DNA of 6,179 nucleotides from Phycisphaerales bacterium (GTDB lineage: Bacteria; Planctomycetota; Phycisphaerae; Phycisphaerales; UBA1924), in assembly GCA_025453375.1 (NCBI GenBank), contig JALOQT010000064.1, forward strand, positions 1-6,179, read 5' to 3'. Made by a program: the position numbers and the translations under genes. Below are positions 6,166-6,179 of this stretch, piece after piece. The notes below the pieces were generated by a model, which saw only the letters and a list, made by a program, of their open reading frames with translations, had not been told where the DNA came from and searched no databases. How positions within the stretch are numbered: position 1 is the first letter of the stretch; each line of letters opens with the position of its first letter.

Positions 6166-6179
6166 AGCCACGGGCGATC

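Overview
The window is GC-rich bacterial chromosome, by eye well above 60% GC. None of the four gene starts has a convincing Shine-Dalgarno sequence. The RNase R catalytic domain contains stretches (ICSLQEAVPRF, KRLTYLEAQALIDGD) that I associate from memory with planctomycete and related PVC homologues. The non-coding DNA carries CACAG-rich repeats. Together these suggest a planctomycete, possibly Phycisphaerae-like. That assignment is inference; no rRNA or other marker is present.

Layout. Positions 1-238 hold no credible gene, only a short 21-bp tandem repeat (11-52) and an array of GATGCCTC/AGTGCCTC octamers (177-234). Three genes follow on the minus strand. In transcription order they are a PLP-dependent class I/II aminotransferase (3354-2125), a short-chain dehydrogenase/reductase (2058-1255) and a class I SAM-dependent methyltransferase (1039-239). 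On the plus strand, diverging from the aminotransferase, is a complete rnr gene for ribonuclease R (3691-6165). It ends 14 bases before the window edge.

The most interesting part is non-coding. Two copies of the same kind of inverted-repeat element are present, at about 1077-1210 (just upstream of the methyltransferase) and 3441-3602 (upstream of rnr). Both have ACCACAGGG...GCGCAGGG termini facing each other across 91 to 99 bp, and both carry a similar GCAGG(T)GTGACGC motif inside. The copy upstream of rnr is nested in a second, perfect 26-bp inverted repeat (3398-3423 / 3623-3648). The result is a palindrome of about 265 bp in the divergent intergenic region. Both elements happen to be free of stop codons in the frame of the downstream gene. 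Longest-ORF gene calling would therefore add about 60 false residues to the N-terminus of both the methyltransferase and RNase R.

The three minus-strand enzymes could share a transcript, since the aminotransferase-SDR gap is 66 bp. Nothing in the sequence ties them to one pathway, and the repeat element separates SDR from the methyltransferase. RNase R is a housekeeping exoribonuclease. I see no undescribed multi-gene system here; the repeat elements are the part worth following up.
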